DNA of 64,000 nucleotides from Segniliparus rotundus DSM 44985 (lineage in GTDB: Bacteria > Actinomycetota > Actinomycetes > Mycobacteriales > Mycobacteriaceae). The DNA is taken from positions 1 through 64,000 of the forward strand of contig NC_014168.1 in assembly GCF_000092825.1 (NCBI RefSeq). The letters run 5' to 3'. How positions within the stretch are numbered: position 1 is the first letter of the stretch; the number at the start of each line of letters is the position of its first letter. The notes under the pieces are model-generated. The model saw nothing but the letters and a program-made list of their open reading frames with translations. It was not told the origin of the DNA and made no database searches. The translations under genes and the position numbers were made by a program. Positions 9,017-18,131 of this stretch are shown in pieces.

Positions 9017-11331
9017 TTGCGCGGGGACTCCTGCGCGCCCTCGGGGCTTGGTTGGGCGCGCTCTGCCTCGTCGCGGCGCTCAGCTCAGCGTCCGCGGAAC
9101 CGCAAACCCGCGACCGGGCTCCCAGTTTTCTGCGCATCTCCCTCGACCCGGCCAGCCTGAACATGGTGACCACGGGCGGGGAGGACGCAGTGGACGTGGA
9201 CGGGGAGATCGAGAATTTCAGCGACAAGCCTGTCACCGACGTGGAGGCCCGTTTGCAGCGGGCGCCCGCCGTCCTCGACGCGGCCGGCCTCGCCGCGAGC
9301 CTGACCGACCCGGAGGAAACGTATGACACGTTGGGGCCTTTTCAGCTGATCGCCGAGCACATCGCCGCGCACGCGAAGGCGCGGTTCCATCTTTCCCTGC
9401 CGCTGCGCGGGTCCGCCGACTCATTGCAGATCCCCAACCCAGGGGTCTACCCGATGCTGGTCAACGTCAACGGCACCCCGGACTCCGGCGTCCACGCGCG
9501 GCTCGACGACCTGCGGTTCTTGCTCCCCGTGTTGGGTTTGCCCGCCGCGCCCGGCCTGCCCGCCCAGCCCGCGAAAATCGACCGTCCCGCGCGATTGGGC
9601 CTGGTGCTCCCGTTCGCCGACGAACCAAGGTGGGCTCCGGGCTCCATCGAGGGCGACGGGCTTGTGCGCCTGACCGATGACGAGCTGGCGGGCGAGCTGG
9701 CGCCGGACGGGCGCCTCGGCGTGCTGCTCGCGGGCTTCGAGCGGTTGCGCCATGCGGCCGAGCCCACCGCCAATGCCTTGCGCCAAGGGGTCTGCGTCGC
9801 GGTCGACCCGGACCTGTTGCGAACAGTGAACGCCATGACCGGCGACTACCTCGTGCAATCCCCACGAGACGGGCTCGTCGCGGGCAAAGGTTCCGCGGCG
9901 GCGCGGGACTGGCTCGCCAGACTGCGCGCCGCGACGGCGGGGCAATGCGTCGTCGCCATGCCGTTCGCGCACGCCGATCTGGCCGCCCTGGCCCAAAGCG
10001 CAGATCCGCAACTGCAAAAGATCGCCCTCGACCAAGCCGGGGATTTTGTGGACAACTTCCTTTCCGTCACCTCGGTCCGAGGCCTGATCGTCTCGGCGAA
10101 CACGAGGATCGGCAAACCGGTCGCCGACATGTTGTCCGCCAAGGGGTTTCACACGGTGCTGACCCCCAGGGCGACAGAGCTCCCCGACGCGAGCGAGGCG
10201 CTGGGACCAGGACTTGCCGCCGTCCATTTCGACAGCACGACCAGCACATTGCTCGGCTCTTTGGGGAGCCGGAACTCGCCGGGGCTGCCTCCGCAGGACC
10301 GCACCGCCCAGCGCCAGAGCGCGGTCGCCGCCCTGCTCTGGCCAGCTCTGCAATCCTCCAACCCTGGTCAGCTCCCCACGACGGGCGGGCTGGAGCTGCT
10401 CGTCCCCCCTTCGGTGTGGAGCCCCAGCCAGGCGGACTTCGACGCGCTGATCTTCGCGGCTTCGATCGCCTTGCAAGCGGGCATCGCGAAACCGATCTCC
10501 TGGAATCCGGTTTCCGGGCCGCGCGCCTTCGGCGCAGGGGCGAACGCCACTGCCGAGCAGGAGGTCGCCGTCGCCGCGCCGAAAACATTGCTCAAACCAC
10601 TGCCGGGCAGTGTCATCGACGCCGCGAACCAGGTCCGCGGGGTCGTCGACCAGCTCGCAGCGGGGATCGTCGACCAACCCGACGATCCGATGACCGCGGA
10701 GCGGTACGCGAGAAGCTGGAACGAGCAGTTGTTGCGAACACTCGCGTCCGGCCCCAGCGCGGACGGCGCCCCGGAGCGCATGGACCGGCTCGGGTCCGCG
10801 TTGGACGCCGCGACAGCTTCGGTCTGCCCTGTCGATCCGGGCAAGCCGTACACGCTTTTCACCGAAGACGGCTCCTTGCCGGTCGTGGTCCGCAATGGTT
10901 TGCCGGTTTCGATGCGCGTCCAACTCGCGGTGCGCGCTCCTTCCGGGGTGGAGGTTTCCGCCCTCGGGCCGGAGACGGTGCCCGCGCACGGCAGCCGAGT
11001 GCTGTCCCTGCCCGCGCGGGTGAAGGCGCCCAAGCTTTCCCCGGTGGAAATCGAGCTGCGAACAGTCAGCGGGCTGAACTTGGGCAATCTCGTGACGGTT
11101 TCCGTCCAATCCAGCCAGTACCGGGGGTTGGTCGCCGTTGTCACCGCGGTGGTCGGCGCGTTGTTGCTCGCGCTCATGGCGCGGCGGCTCTGGCGACGGA
11201 TCACCGGCAAGGGCGGCCCGGGCGGGCGGTTGAAACCCGACGAGCACGACCGCAAGATGGCAGGCCTGGGATTCCGGGAGCGGACCCTGGTCGAGAGCAG
11301 GCATGGGGCGTTGCCGCCGGATGACGACTGA
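9013..11331 (+). CDS. Secreted/membrane-anchored DUF6049 protein (Rv3909 type)
   Basis: A 772-residue exported protein without known activity, conserved upstream of murJ in mycolic-acid actinobacteria. It begins with a signal peptide (hydrophobic [18 protein letters not shown]) and has a large extracytoplasmic body. It ends with one membrane segment ([18 protein letters not shown] at the C-terminal end) and a basic cytoplasmic tail. The GTG start overlaps the mutT4 stop; the frame is open further upstream but that part is antisense-like noise within mutT4. Length is close to the M. tuberculosis homologue (about 800). Fixed linkage to murJ suggests a role in envelope assembly; that is inference. 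Confidence 0.85.
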   Translation: MIARGLLRALGAWLGALCLVAALSSASAEPQTRDRAPSFLRISLDPASLNMVTTGGEDAVDVDGEIENFSDKPVTDVEARLQRAPAVLDAAGLAASLTDPEETYDTLGPFQLIAEHIAAHAKARFHLSLPLRGSADSLQIPNPGVYPMLVNVNGTPDSGVHARLDDLRFLLPVLGLPAAPGLPAQPAKIDRPARLGLVLPFADEPRWAPGSIEGDGLVRLTDDELAGELAPDGRLGVLLAGFERLRHAAEPTANALRQGVCVAVDPDLLRTVNAMTGDYLVQSPRDGLVAGKGSAAARDWLARLRAATAGQCVVAMPFAHADLAALAQSADPQLQKIALDQAGDFVDNFLSVTSVRGLIVSANTRIGKPVADMLSAKGFHTVLTPRATELPDASEALGPGLAAVHFDSTTSTLLGSLGSRNSPGLPPQDRTAQRQSAVAALLWPALQSSNPGQLPTTGGLELLVPPSVWSPSQADFDALIFAASIALQAGIAKPISWNPVSGPRAFGAGANATAEQEVAVAAPKTLLKPLPGSVIDAANQVRGVVDQLAAGIVDQPDDPMTAERYARSWNEQLLRTLASGPSADGAPERMDRLGSALDAATASVCPVDPGKPYTLFTEDGSLPVVVRNGLPVSMRVQLAVRAPSGVEVSALGPETVPAHGSRVLSLPARVKAPKLSPVEIELRTVSGLNLGNLVTVSVQSSQYRGLVAVVTAVVGALLLALMARRLWRRITGKGGPGGRLKPDEHDRKMAGLGFRERTLVESRHGALPPDDD

Positions 11332-12988
11332 GCCCCGCGGCCTGAAGCCCGACAGCCCCGAGCCCCAGACTGTGAAGACCGGGCCGCGGCTCGCCGCCCG
11401 GCGCGTTGTCGCGACGGGCGGCCTGGTCGCATTCGCGACCTTGCTTTCGCGGATCACCGGTTTCGCGAAGGCCGTGCTCGTGGTGGTGCTGCTCCTGCCC
11501 GAGGTTTCCAGCGCCTTCACCATCGCCAATCAGATCCCCAACATGGTCGAGCAGCTTGTGTTGGGCGCAGTGATCACCCAGGCTTTCGTCCCCGTGCTGG
11601 TGCGCGCGTCGGTGGCCGACGAGGACGGCGGCTCGGCGTTCACGCAGCGCATGATCGGGTTGACTTTGGCCGTGCTCGCGGCGGCGACGCTGCTCGGCTA
11701 CCTCCTCGCGCCTTGGCTGTTGCCGCAGTTCCTCGACCATGGCGGCGGGAAAGTGCCCGCCCGCCTCGTCGCGCAGCTGTTGTTGCTGCTGTTGCCGCAG
11801 ATTTTCTTTTACGGCCTGTTCTCGCTCGGCAACGCTGTGCTCAACCAGCGAGGCCGCTTCCAGCCCGGAGCCTGGGCCCCGGTCGTCAACAATCTCGTGG
11901 TGATCGCCGCTTTGCTGCTTTTCGCCGTCCTGCCCGGTTCGCCCCGACCGGGCTTGTTGACCGCGCCGCAACTCTGGACTTTGGGCTGCGGCGCCACGGC
12001 CGGGGTACTGGCGCAGGCCCTGGTGCTGTGGCCTGCGTTGCGCCGGGCGGGGGTGCGGTTGCGCCCGAGATGGGGGATCGACTCGCGGCTCAAACGGTTC
12101 GGCGGCACCGTTGCCGCGATGGTGTGTTACGTGGTCATCAGCCAGGCGGGCTTTTTGGTGGCGGTGCAGATCGCGGGACGGGTCGACGGCGGCGGGCCGA
12201 CGATTTACCAAAACGTGTGGCTGCTGCTGCAATTGCCCTACGGCGTGCTGGGAGTGACGATCATCACGATGATGACCCCGCAGCTCGCCAAGGCCGCCGC
12301 GGACGGGGACGACGAGCAGGTGGTCGCCGATCTCGCGCGCGCGAACCGTTTCACCTCGGCCGCTCTGACCCCAGTCGTCGCCCTGATGACAGCGGCAGGG
12401 CCGCTCATCGGGGTCGGCCTTTTCGGCCATGGCAAATTCGACCAAGCCCACGCCCAGACGCTCGGTTTGGTGCTGAGCTGGTCGGCGTTCACCATCCTCC
12501 CCTACGCTGTTGTGCTCGTGCAGTTGCGCGTGTTCTACGCACGGCAAGAGTCGTGGACGCCGACCTGGATCGTCGTCGGGGTCACGGCAGTCAAAATCGC
12601 GGGCTCGTACCTGGCTCTCGTGGCGAGCAGCGATCCGACGCGCGTGCAAGAGCTGCTCGGCGTCGCGAACGGGCTGGGCTATCTTTTCGGCGCGGTGATC
12701 GGGTTCGTGTTGCTGCGCCGCTCCCTCGGTCCGCTCGGCCTCGCCTCGTTGGGCCGCGGCTTCGCCTTGGTGGCCGCGGCCAGCGCTTTCGGCGCGGCGC
12801 TCTTCGCGCTCGTCGCAGCTTCTGGGCCGGTCGGGCGCTGTGTGTCAGACCATGGTTCCGCGGGCGGCCTCCTCGTGCTCGCCGTGCTGGGCTCTGTCTG
12901 CCTCGTGGTGGTGTACGCCTTGCTGTGGGCGCTCGGCGCCCCGGAGATTCGGGCCTTGGCCTCGCTCGCGCGACGCACAACAGGCTGA
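11321..12988 (+). CDS. murJ: Lipid II flippase MurJ (MviN transporter part)
   Basis: A 555-residue polytopic membrane protein of the MOP superfamily that flips lipid II across the membrane. Early family motif FATLLSRITGFAKAV, then repeated hydrophobic segments (about fourteen) through the whole length. It ends at residue 555 without the long cytoplasmic pseudokinase extension that makes the M. tuberculosis MviN over 1,100 residues; that part is encoded by the separate next gene. Start at ATG 11321 overlaps the previous gene's stop; an in-frame ATG at 11303 is the alternative. Confidence 0.93.
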   Translation: MTTEPRGLKPDSPEPQTVKTGPRLAARRVVATGGLVAFATLLSRITGFAKAVLVVVLLLPEVSSAFTIANQIPNMVEQLVLGAVITQAFVPVLVRASVADEDGGSAFTQRMIGLTLAVLAAATLLGYLLAPWLLPQFLDHGGGKVPARLVAQLLLLLLPQIFFYGLFSLGNAVLNQRGRFQPGAWAPVVNNLVVIAALLLFAVLPGSPRPGLLTAPQLWTLGCGATAGVLAQALVLWPALRRAGVRLRPRWGIDSRLKRFGGTVAAMVCYVVISQAGFLVAVQIAGRVDGGGPTIYQNVWLLLQLPYGVLGVTIITMMTPQLAKAAADGDDEQVVADLARANRFTSAALTPVVALMTAAGPLIGVGLFGHGKFDQAHAQTLGLVLSWSAFTILPYAVVLVQLRVFYARQESWTPTWIVVGVTAVKIAGSYLALVASSDPTRVQELLGVANGLGYLFGAVIGFVLLRRSLGPLGLASLGRGFALVAAASAFGAALFALVAASGPVGRCVSDHGSAGGLLVLAVLGSVCLVVVYALLWALGAPEIRALASLARRTTG

Positions 12989-13126
12989 GCGCGCCGGCTT
13001 TTCGCACCAGGCAGGCCAATGGACGAGGGCCGGGAGCCCTCTGTGGCTCTGCTAATCTTCCTAAACAACGGAAACGGAAGAGGTATTCACCGACCTCGAA
13101 GACAACGCACGCCACGAGGAGTCCTG

Positions 13127-14701
13127 TTGACCCAAGAGCAAGCCTTGTCCCCAGAGCAAGCTCCGCCGCCGCGCATCCCGGGAGCTATGGTCCTCGGGGG
13201 GCGCTACCGGTTGCTGGTCCGGTGCGGATCAGTCGGGTCGCACACCTTCTGGCAAGCCATGGACGCCCACCTCAACCGCCATGTGGCGCTCACGTTCACG
13301 ACGAACGCGGCCCCGGAGGCGCTGCGGGCCGCCATGGTGCTCGCCAAGCTCTCTTCGCCGGGCCTGGCCAGGATTTTCGACGTCACCAACGACCAGGGCG
13401 ACCTGGTCGTCATCACCGAGTGGGTCGCGGGGGCCCCGCTGCGCGAAGTCGCGCTGAGCCGCCCTTCCGCCCTGGGTTCGGCGAACGCGCTCACGGCGCT
13501 GGCGGACGCGGCGGCTGCCGCGCACGAGAACGGGGCCTTGCTCGGCCTCGACCATCCGATTCGGGTGCGCATCAGCAACGACGGCGAGGCTGTGCTGGCC
13601 TACCCTTCTGTTTCGGCCACCCAGACTCGCGCCGACGACGTCCGCGCCCTCGGCGGAACGTTGTACGCCCTGCTCACCGGGCAATGGCCCGAGAAGGCGG
13701 GCAACGCCGAAGACTCCGGCCTGCCGTTGGCGAAAGAAGAGCCCGACGCGGGGTTGGCCTCCGCGCGCGAGCGCGACCCGTCCGTGCCCCGTTTGGTTTC
13801 GGACGCGGCGGATTCGGCTCTCGGGGCCACAGTGAGCGCGGAGCAGTTCCGGGAACTGCTGGAGCAGGCGTTGTCCGAGGAGGACCCCGAAGCGGCCGGG
13901 CCCGAGACGCAGGCCCAAGCCTCGGACGGCGGATTGCAGCTCGATCTCGGCCTTCGCTCTTCGGCTCCAGCGCAATCGGCTGTTCACCGGGCCAGGACCG
14001 GCGAGCCCGGGACCGGGGACGCGCCCTCCCTGCGCGAGCGCCTGCTCGGCTCGGACAGCCGTTCGCGCAAGACGCTTCTGATCGGCAGCTCCCTGCTCGT
14101 CGTCATCATGCTCCTGGTCGGTTACAGCGTGTACGCCCTGGTGGACAGCATCGGCGCAGGCGGCTCGAACGGGCGCCCGCTGGTCCCCGGCCAGACCGGC
14201 TCCGCGTCGTCCAGCGGCCCGGCCGCTCCGGTGAAAGCCACGGACGCGCAAGTGGTGGATTTCCGGGGCGACCCGTCCGGGCTGGACGACCCGCGCGAAG
14301 CGAAGAACGCCATAGACGGCAGCAATGCGAGCTACTGGCAGACCGACTTGTACAACGAAGGCCCCAAGATGGTGTTCAAGCCGGGCATCGGCTTGCTGGT
14401 GACTTTGGAGAAAGCGGTCAAGCTGCAGCAAGTGACGGTCTCCTCGCCGTCCAACGGCACGGTGGTGGACATCTATGTCGCCAAGTCGCCGAGCACGAAG
14501 GCCAGCGACGTGAAAAAACTCGACGACCTGGTGAAAGTCGCCTCGGGGCAGATCAACGGGCAAACGACCACGTTGTCGTGCAACACGGCGCAGGCGCAGC
14601 CCTCCTCGTTGGTGCTCGTGTGGCTCACCACGCTCTCCCCGGCGGGCGGGCAGTATCGGAGCCGGATCAATGAGTTGGCCTTCACCGGATCTGCGTCGTA
14701 A
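13127..14701 (+). CDS. MviN-type pseudokinase with C-terminal extracellular discoidin-like domain
   Basis: A 524-residue single-pass membrane protein that corresponds to the second half of mycobacterial MviN. Residues up to about 270 form a degenerate Ser/Thr-kinase-like domain (GGRYRLLVRCGSVGSHTFW) with no glycine-rich ATP loop and no HRD-type catalytic motif visible. A Glu/Pro-rich linker follows, then one membrane segment (LLIGSSLLVVIMLLVGYSVYA) and an outer domain like the F5/8-type fold. In mycobacteria this cytoplasmic pseudokinase is phosphorylated and binds FhaA to restrain MurJ. TTG start chosen for GAGGAG five bases upstream. Splitting from murJ by 138 bases is the notable point. 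Confidence 0.85.
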   Translation: MTQEQALSPEQAPPPRIPGAMVLGGRYRLLVRCGSVGSHTFWQAMDAHLNRHVALTFTTNAAPEALRAAMVLAKLSSPGLARIFDVTNDQGDLVVITEWVAGAPLREVALSRPSALGSANALTALADAAAAAHENGALLGLDHPIRVRISNDGEAVLAYPSVSATQTRADDVRALGGTLYALLTGQWPEKAGNAEDSGLPLAKEEPDAGLASARERDPSVPRLVSDAADSALGATVSAEQFRELLEQALSEEDPEAAGPETQAQASDGGLQLDLGLRSSAPAQSAVHRARTGEPGTGDAPSLRERLLGSDSRSRKTLLIGSSLLVVIMLLVGYSVYALVDSIGAGGSNGRPLVPGQTGSASSSGPAAPVKATDAQVVDFRGDPSGLDDPREAKNAIDGSNASYWQTDLYNEGPKMVFKPGIGLLVTLEKAVKLQQVTVSSPSNGTVVDIYVAKSPSTKASDVKKLDDLVKVASGQINGQTTTLSCNTAQAQPSSLVLVWLTTLSPAGGQYRSRINELAFTGSAS

Positions 14702-14725
14702 CGCCGGAAGGAACCGAGGCCTGGG

Positions 14726-15334
14726 ATGACGTCGAACCTGTTCGAGCCGCAGGACGATGAGGGGCCGGGCGACAAGGAACTCCTGCAGGCGCACGTCGCG
14801 GGCGACAAGCGGGCGTTCGCCACGCTCTTCCGGCGGCACTACAACCGCATGTGGGCGGTGGCGTTGAGGACCTGCTTCAATCCGGAGGAGGCCGCCGAAG
14901 CGATCCAAGAGGCCATGCTGTCCGCGCATCAGGCCGCGTCCTCGTTCCGAGGCGACGCGGCGGTGAGCACTTGGTTGCACAGGATCGTTGTGAACGCCTG
15001 CCTGGACCGGGCGCGCAGACAGCGCAGCAGGCCGCCTGCCGTTCCGCTTCCGGAGGAGGAAGAGCTGGAGAAAACCTCGTTGCGCCAGCGCCCGGACAAC
15101 GACACGGCGCTCTCGCTCGCGGTGAGGGACGCGTTGAACGCGCTGCCCTACGAGCACCGCGTCGTGCTGGTCGCGGTGGATGTGGAAGGCTACTCCGTCG
15201 AGGAAGCGGCCCGTTTGCTCGACATCCCGCAGGGCACTGTGAAGAGCAGATGCGCGCGCGGCAGAGCCAAACTCGCCAAGCAACTTGGATTTCTTCGAAA
15301 AGAAGGGAACCAATCGGGCTCCGCGAACGTCTAA
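14726..15334 (+). CDS. sigM: ECF sigma factor SigM-like
   Basis: A 202-residue extracytoplasmic-function sigma factor. Region 2 reads LFRRHYNRMWAVALR...EEAAEAIQEAMLSAHQ; region 4 reads LPYEHRVVLVAVDVEGYSVE followed by EAARLLDIPQGTVKSRCARGR, the helix-turn-helix for the -35 element. Position between the murJ-linked pseudokinase and an anti-sigma membrane gene matches mycobacterial sigM. The region between regions 2 and 4 is short, as usual for ECF factors. Regulation is expected to be by the membrane protein encoded 200 bases downstream. Confidence 0.9.
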   Translation: MTSNLFEPQDDEGPGDKELLQAHVAGDKRAFATLFRRHYNRMWAVALRTCFNPEEAAEAIQEAMLSAHQAASSFRGDAAVSTWLHRIVVNACLDRARRQRSRPPAVPLPEEEELEKTSLRQRPDNDTALSLAVRDALNALPYEHRVVLVAVDVEGYSVEEAARLLDIPQGTVKSRCARGRAKLAKQLGFLRKEGNQSGSANV

Positions 15335-15536
15335 CCCTTCAAGGGCGTGAAAAGGCTCTTGGCCGCGAGCGGACGAGAAGCCCGTCCCGGGCCCCTGTGC
15401 CAGGCAGAGAAGCCAGGCGTAAAAACGAGCATAGAGACAAAAACGAGCACATCGCTGTGCTCCGCCAACGGGCAGATAAGTTTGGCAGACACATGCCAGG
15501 GACCGCAGGGTTCTTGAGAAAAGAAAGAGGTGAGCT

Positions 15537-16361
15537 ATGGCGACGAGCGATCAGCCGGGAAACACCCCCGGCGATGACCGCGCGGGGAAGGCCGGGTTCT
15601 CCGAGGACCATGGTCCTGAGCTGTCTGTGGAGACATTGGCTCTGCTGCACGCCGACGCCTTGGAAGGCGCCGAGCGCGACCGGGCGAAGGCACAAGCGGC
15701 CGCCGACCCCGCCGCCCAGGCGGTGCTCGCCGGGCTCGACATGGTCTGCGCCCAGTTGCGCCGATTGGACCACGCCGCACCCCCCGCTGAGCAGATGCCG
15801 GAGTTCCTCGCGCGCCGCATGGACCGCGAGCTCGCGAAATTGAGCGAGACGCCGGAGGCTCGCCGCCGCCGGTGGACGGCCGCGGCGAGTGTCGGCTCTG
15901 TCGCGGCGGCGGCCGCGGTGCTCTCGTTGGTCACCTATGCCGCGTGGCCCAGGCAGGAGCAGGACTCCCCGCAGCCCCAGGCGCAGCCGGAGCCGTCCGC
16001 CGCGCAGGAGACGAGCGCTGAGGCGACCGAGCCGCTCTTGGCGTCCGTCGACAACCGGTTCACGATCGAACGCAAGGACTTCAGCACGCTGCTGCGCTCG
16101 GGCGGCTCCTTCAAGGACCTCGGCCCGCTTTCGGACGAAGCGATCCGGGGCGACTGCCTCGCCGCGAACGGCTTCCCGGCGGACCAGCAGCTCGTGGCGG
16201 CGGGCCGGATCAAGCGAGGCGACAAAGAAGGCATCTTCATGATGATCCCGACGCCCGCCATGCGCGGCGGGGCTCCGGGGATGACCGTCCTCGTCGTCGG
16301 CTCCGAGTGCCGAGCCGGGATTCCGGCGACCTTGTCGAAGCAAGTCCTCAGCCGGAACTAA
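15537..16361 (+). CDS. Putative anti-SigM membrane factor (Rv3912 type)
   Basis: A 274-residue single-pass membrane protein. The cytoplasmic part (1 to about 110) has [20 protein letters not shown], an anti-sigma-like helical start. A membrane segment at about 113-137 and an outer domain follow. Position after sigM and length match the mycobacterial anti-SigM factor. The ATG has GAGGTGA a few bases upstream. The 202-base gap after sigM holds no gene I can support, so it may have its own promoter. No zinc-binding HxxxCxxC motif is visible, so any SigM control would not be by the ZAS mechanism. Confidence 0.8.
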   Translation: MATSDQPGNTPGDDRAGKAGFSEDHGPELSVETLALLHADALEGAERDRAKAQAAADPAAQAVLAGLDMVCAQLRRLDHAAPPAEQMPEFLARRMDRELAKLSETPEARRRRWTAAASVGSVAAAAAVLSLVTYAAWPRQEQDSPQPQAQPEPSAAQETSAEATEPLLASVDNRFTIERKDFSTLLRSGGSFKDLGPLSDEAIRGDCLAANGFPADQQLVAAGRIKRGDKEGIFMMIPTPAMRGGAPGMTVLVVGSECRAGIPATLSKQVLSRN

Positions 16362-16522
16362 TCCGGCCGCCTGTCGGGCGGTCTGCCAGGTTTTCGGCGC
16401 GCGCAGACGTTCGTGTCCTGCTCTTTCGTCCGCGCCGCCGCCCTCGGCCTGGTGCGCCGTCCCGAGGGGCGAGCGCGGCGGCGCAGGCAGATGTGACGGA
16501 CGGCTCTGCATTAGACTGGGCG

Positions 16523-16548
16523 GGAATAACCCCCGTCCGCGCAATGTT
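16523..16548 (+). promoter_or_regulatory. SigH-type (oxidative/heat stress) promoter of trxB-trxA
   Basis: GGAATA at 16523-16528 and GTT at 16546-16548 are separated by 17 bases. This fits the mycobacterial SigH consensus GGAAYA-N17-GTT exactly. In M. tuberculosis the trxB2-trxC operon is transcribed from a SigH promoter, so context and sequence agree. The start point would fall about at the ATG (16558), close to leaderless. No sigH or rshA gene is in the window. Confidence 0.7.
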
Positions 16549-16557
16549 GGAGGCTGC

Positions 16558-17529
16558 ATGCCAGAAACGCTCGAGAACCTCATCATCATCGGGTCCGGCC
16601 CAGCCGGGTACACCGCTGCTGTGTATGCGGCTCGGGCGCAGCTGAATCCGCTGGTCTTCGAAGGGACGCAATTCGGCGGCTCGCTGATGACCACGACGGA
16701 GGTCGAGAACTTCCCCGGCTTCCAAGAAGGCGTCCAAGGCCCCGATTTGATGGTCGAGATGCGTTCGCAGGCGGAACGGTTCGGCGCTCGGCTGCAGACC
16801 AAGGACGTCGAGTGGGTCGAGCTGGGCGGCGACCGCAAGCTGGTGCATGTCGACGGCGAGGTCCACGCAGCCCGCGCCGTGATCCTCGCGATGGGCGCCG
16901 CTCCTCGCTATCTCGGCGTGCCGGGCGAGCAAGAGCTGCTCGGCCGGGGCGTGAGCTCCTGCGCGACCTGCGACGGATTCTTCTTCAAGGACCAAGACAT
17001 CGCCGTGATCGGCGGCGGCGACTCGGCGATGGAGGAGGCGACCTTCCTGACGCGGTTCGCGAAATCGGTGACCCTCATCCACCGGCGGGACGAGTTCCGG
17101 GCCTCCAGAATCATGCTGGAGCGGGCCAAGTCGAACCCGAAGATCAAGTTCGTCCTGGGAGCCTCGGTCTCGCGAGTCCTCGGTTCGACCTCGGTGACCG
17201 GCGTCGAATTGTCGCACGTCGCAACTGGGCAGACTTCCGAACTCCCGGTGACCGGGCTTTTCGTCGCCATCGGGCACGACCCGAGGGCCGAGTTGGTCGT
17301 CGGACAGGTCGATCAAGACGAGGACGGCTACGTGAAGGTCCAAGCGCCCTCGTCGGCGACCTCGACGCCAGGCGTGTTCGCGGCGGGCGACCTCGTCGAC
17401 CGGCATTACCGCCAAGCCATCACCGCGGCAGGCTCGGGCTGCGTCGCCGCCATTGACGCGGAGCGCTGGCTCGCCGCCGCGGAAACCGCGCAGGCCGCGC
17501 CGCGGCACGCGCTCTCCGCACAGCACTGA
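16558..17529 (+). CDS. trxB: Thioredoxin-disulfide reductase TrxB
   Basis: NADPH-dependent flavoenzyme that reduces thioredoxin. The 323-residue product has the FAD-binding loop [16 protein letters not shown] at 12-27, the redox-active C135-A-T-C138 pair followed by D139, and the NADPH-binding [10 protein letters not shown], with HRRDEFRAS downstream. The second FAD motif is [10 protein letters not shown]. Length is close to the family (about 310-335). The ATG has GGAGG directly upstream. trxA follows 54 bases later. Confidence 0.97.
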   Translation: MPETLENLIIIGSGPAGYTAAVYAARAQLNPLVFEGTQFGGSLMTTTEVENFPGFQEGVQGPDLMVEMRSQAERFGARLQTKDVEWVELGGDRKLVHVDGEVHAARAVILAMGAAPRYLGVPGEQELLGRGVSSCATCDGFFFKDQDIAVIGGGDSAMEEATFLTRFAKSVTLIHRRDEFRASRIMLERAKSNPKIKFVLGASVSRVLGSTSVTGVELSHVATGQTSELPVTGLFVAIGHDPRAELVVGQVDQDEDGYVKVQAPSSATSTPGVFAAGDLVDRHYRQAITAAGSGCVAAIDAERWLAAAETAQAAPRHALSAQH

Positions 17530-17583
17530 ACCGCACAACACGGAATTTGACAAGCGCACCGCACACAAGAAAGGCATCGCACC

Positions 17584-17913
17584 GTGGCTGATTCTGAATC
17601 GAAAACACTGACCGTCACCGACAATTCCTTCGCCCAAGACGTTTTGGCGAGCGAGCAGCCGGTCCTGGTGGACTTTTGGGCCGCGTGGTGCGGGCCGTGC
17701 CGCATGGTCGCCCCAGTCCTTGAGGAGATCGCGAAAGAGCAGGCGGGCAAGCTTGTCGTCGCCAAGCTCGATGTGGACGCGAACCCCAAGACGAGCACCA
17801 AGTACGACGTGAACTCCATCCCGAACCTCATCCTGTTCCAGAACGGCGAGCCGGTCAAACAGATCATCGGCGCGAAACCGAAAGCGGCCATCCTGCGCGA
17901 ACTGGGCTTGTAA
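17584..17913 (+). CDS. trxA: Thioredoxin
   Basis: A 109-residue classical thioredoxin with the active site W-C36-G-P-C39, preceded by VLVDFWAAWC and followed by the cis-proline loop SIPNLILF. It reduces cytosolic disulfides using TrxB. GTG start with AAAGG upstream. A strong hairpin (17914-17945) directly after the stop closes the operon. Confidence 0.97.
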   Translation: MADSESKTLTVTDNSFAQDVLASEQPVLVDFWAAWCGPCRMVAPVLEEIAKEQAGKLVVAKLDVDANPKTSTKYDVNSIPNLILFQNGEPVKQIIGAKPKAAILRELGL

Positions 17914-17945
17914 GACGCTGCGAGGGGCCTGCCCCTCGCAGCGTC
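17914..17945 (+). terminator. Intrinsic-type terminator after trxA
   Basis: A perfect 15-base-pair inverted repeat (17914-17928 with 17931-17945) starting GACGCTGCGAGGGGC, with two bases at the tip. There is no long T-run after it, as is common in high-GC actinobacteria. It starts immediately after the trxA stop codon. Confidence 0.85.
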
Positions 17946-18131
17946 CTCGTCTGCGCAAGGGATTGGGCTTTGGCGGCGCATGCGGTCGCGTTCAGGTCAC
18001 GGCAGGGGAGCTTCTTCGCCCTGGCCACGCCAAGCAGATCAGCCGATTCGTTGAGCAGCGCCGATTGGCTTATGCTTACTGTTATTGACAGTTGTGCAGC
18101 GACTGCTCGAACCGGAAGGCTCTTGACGAGT

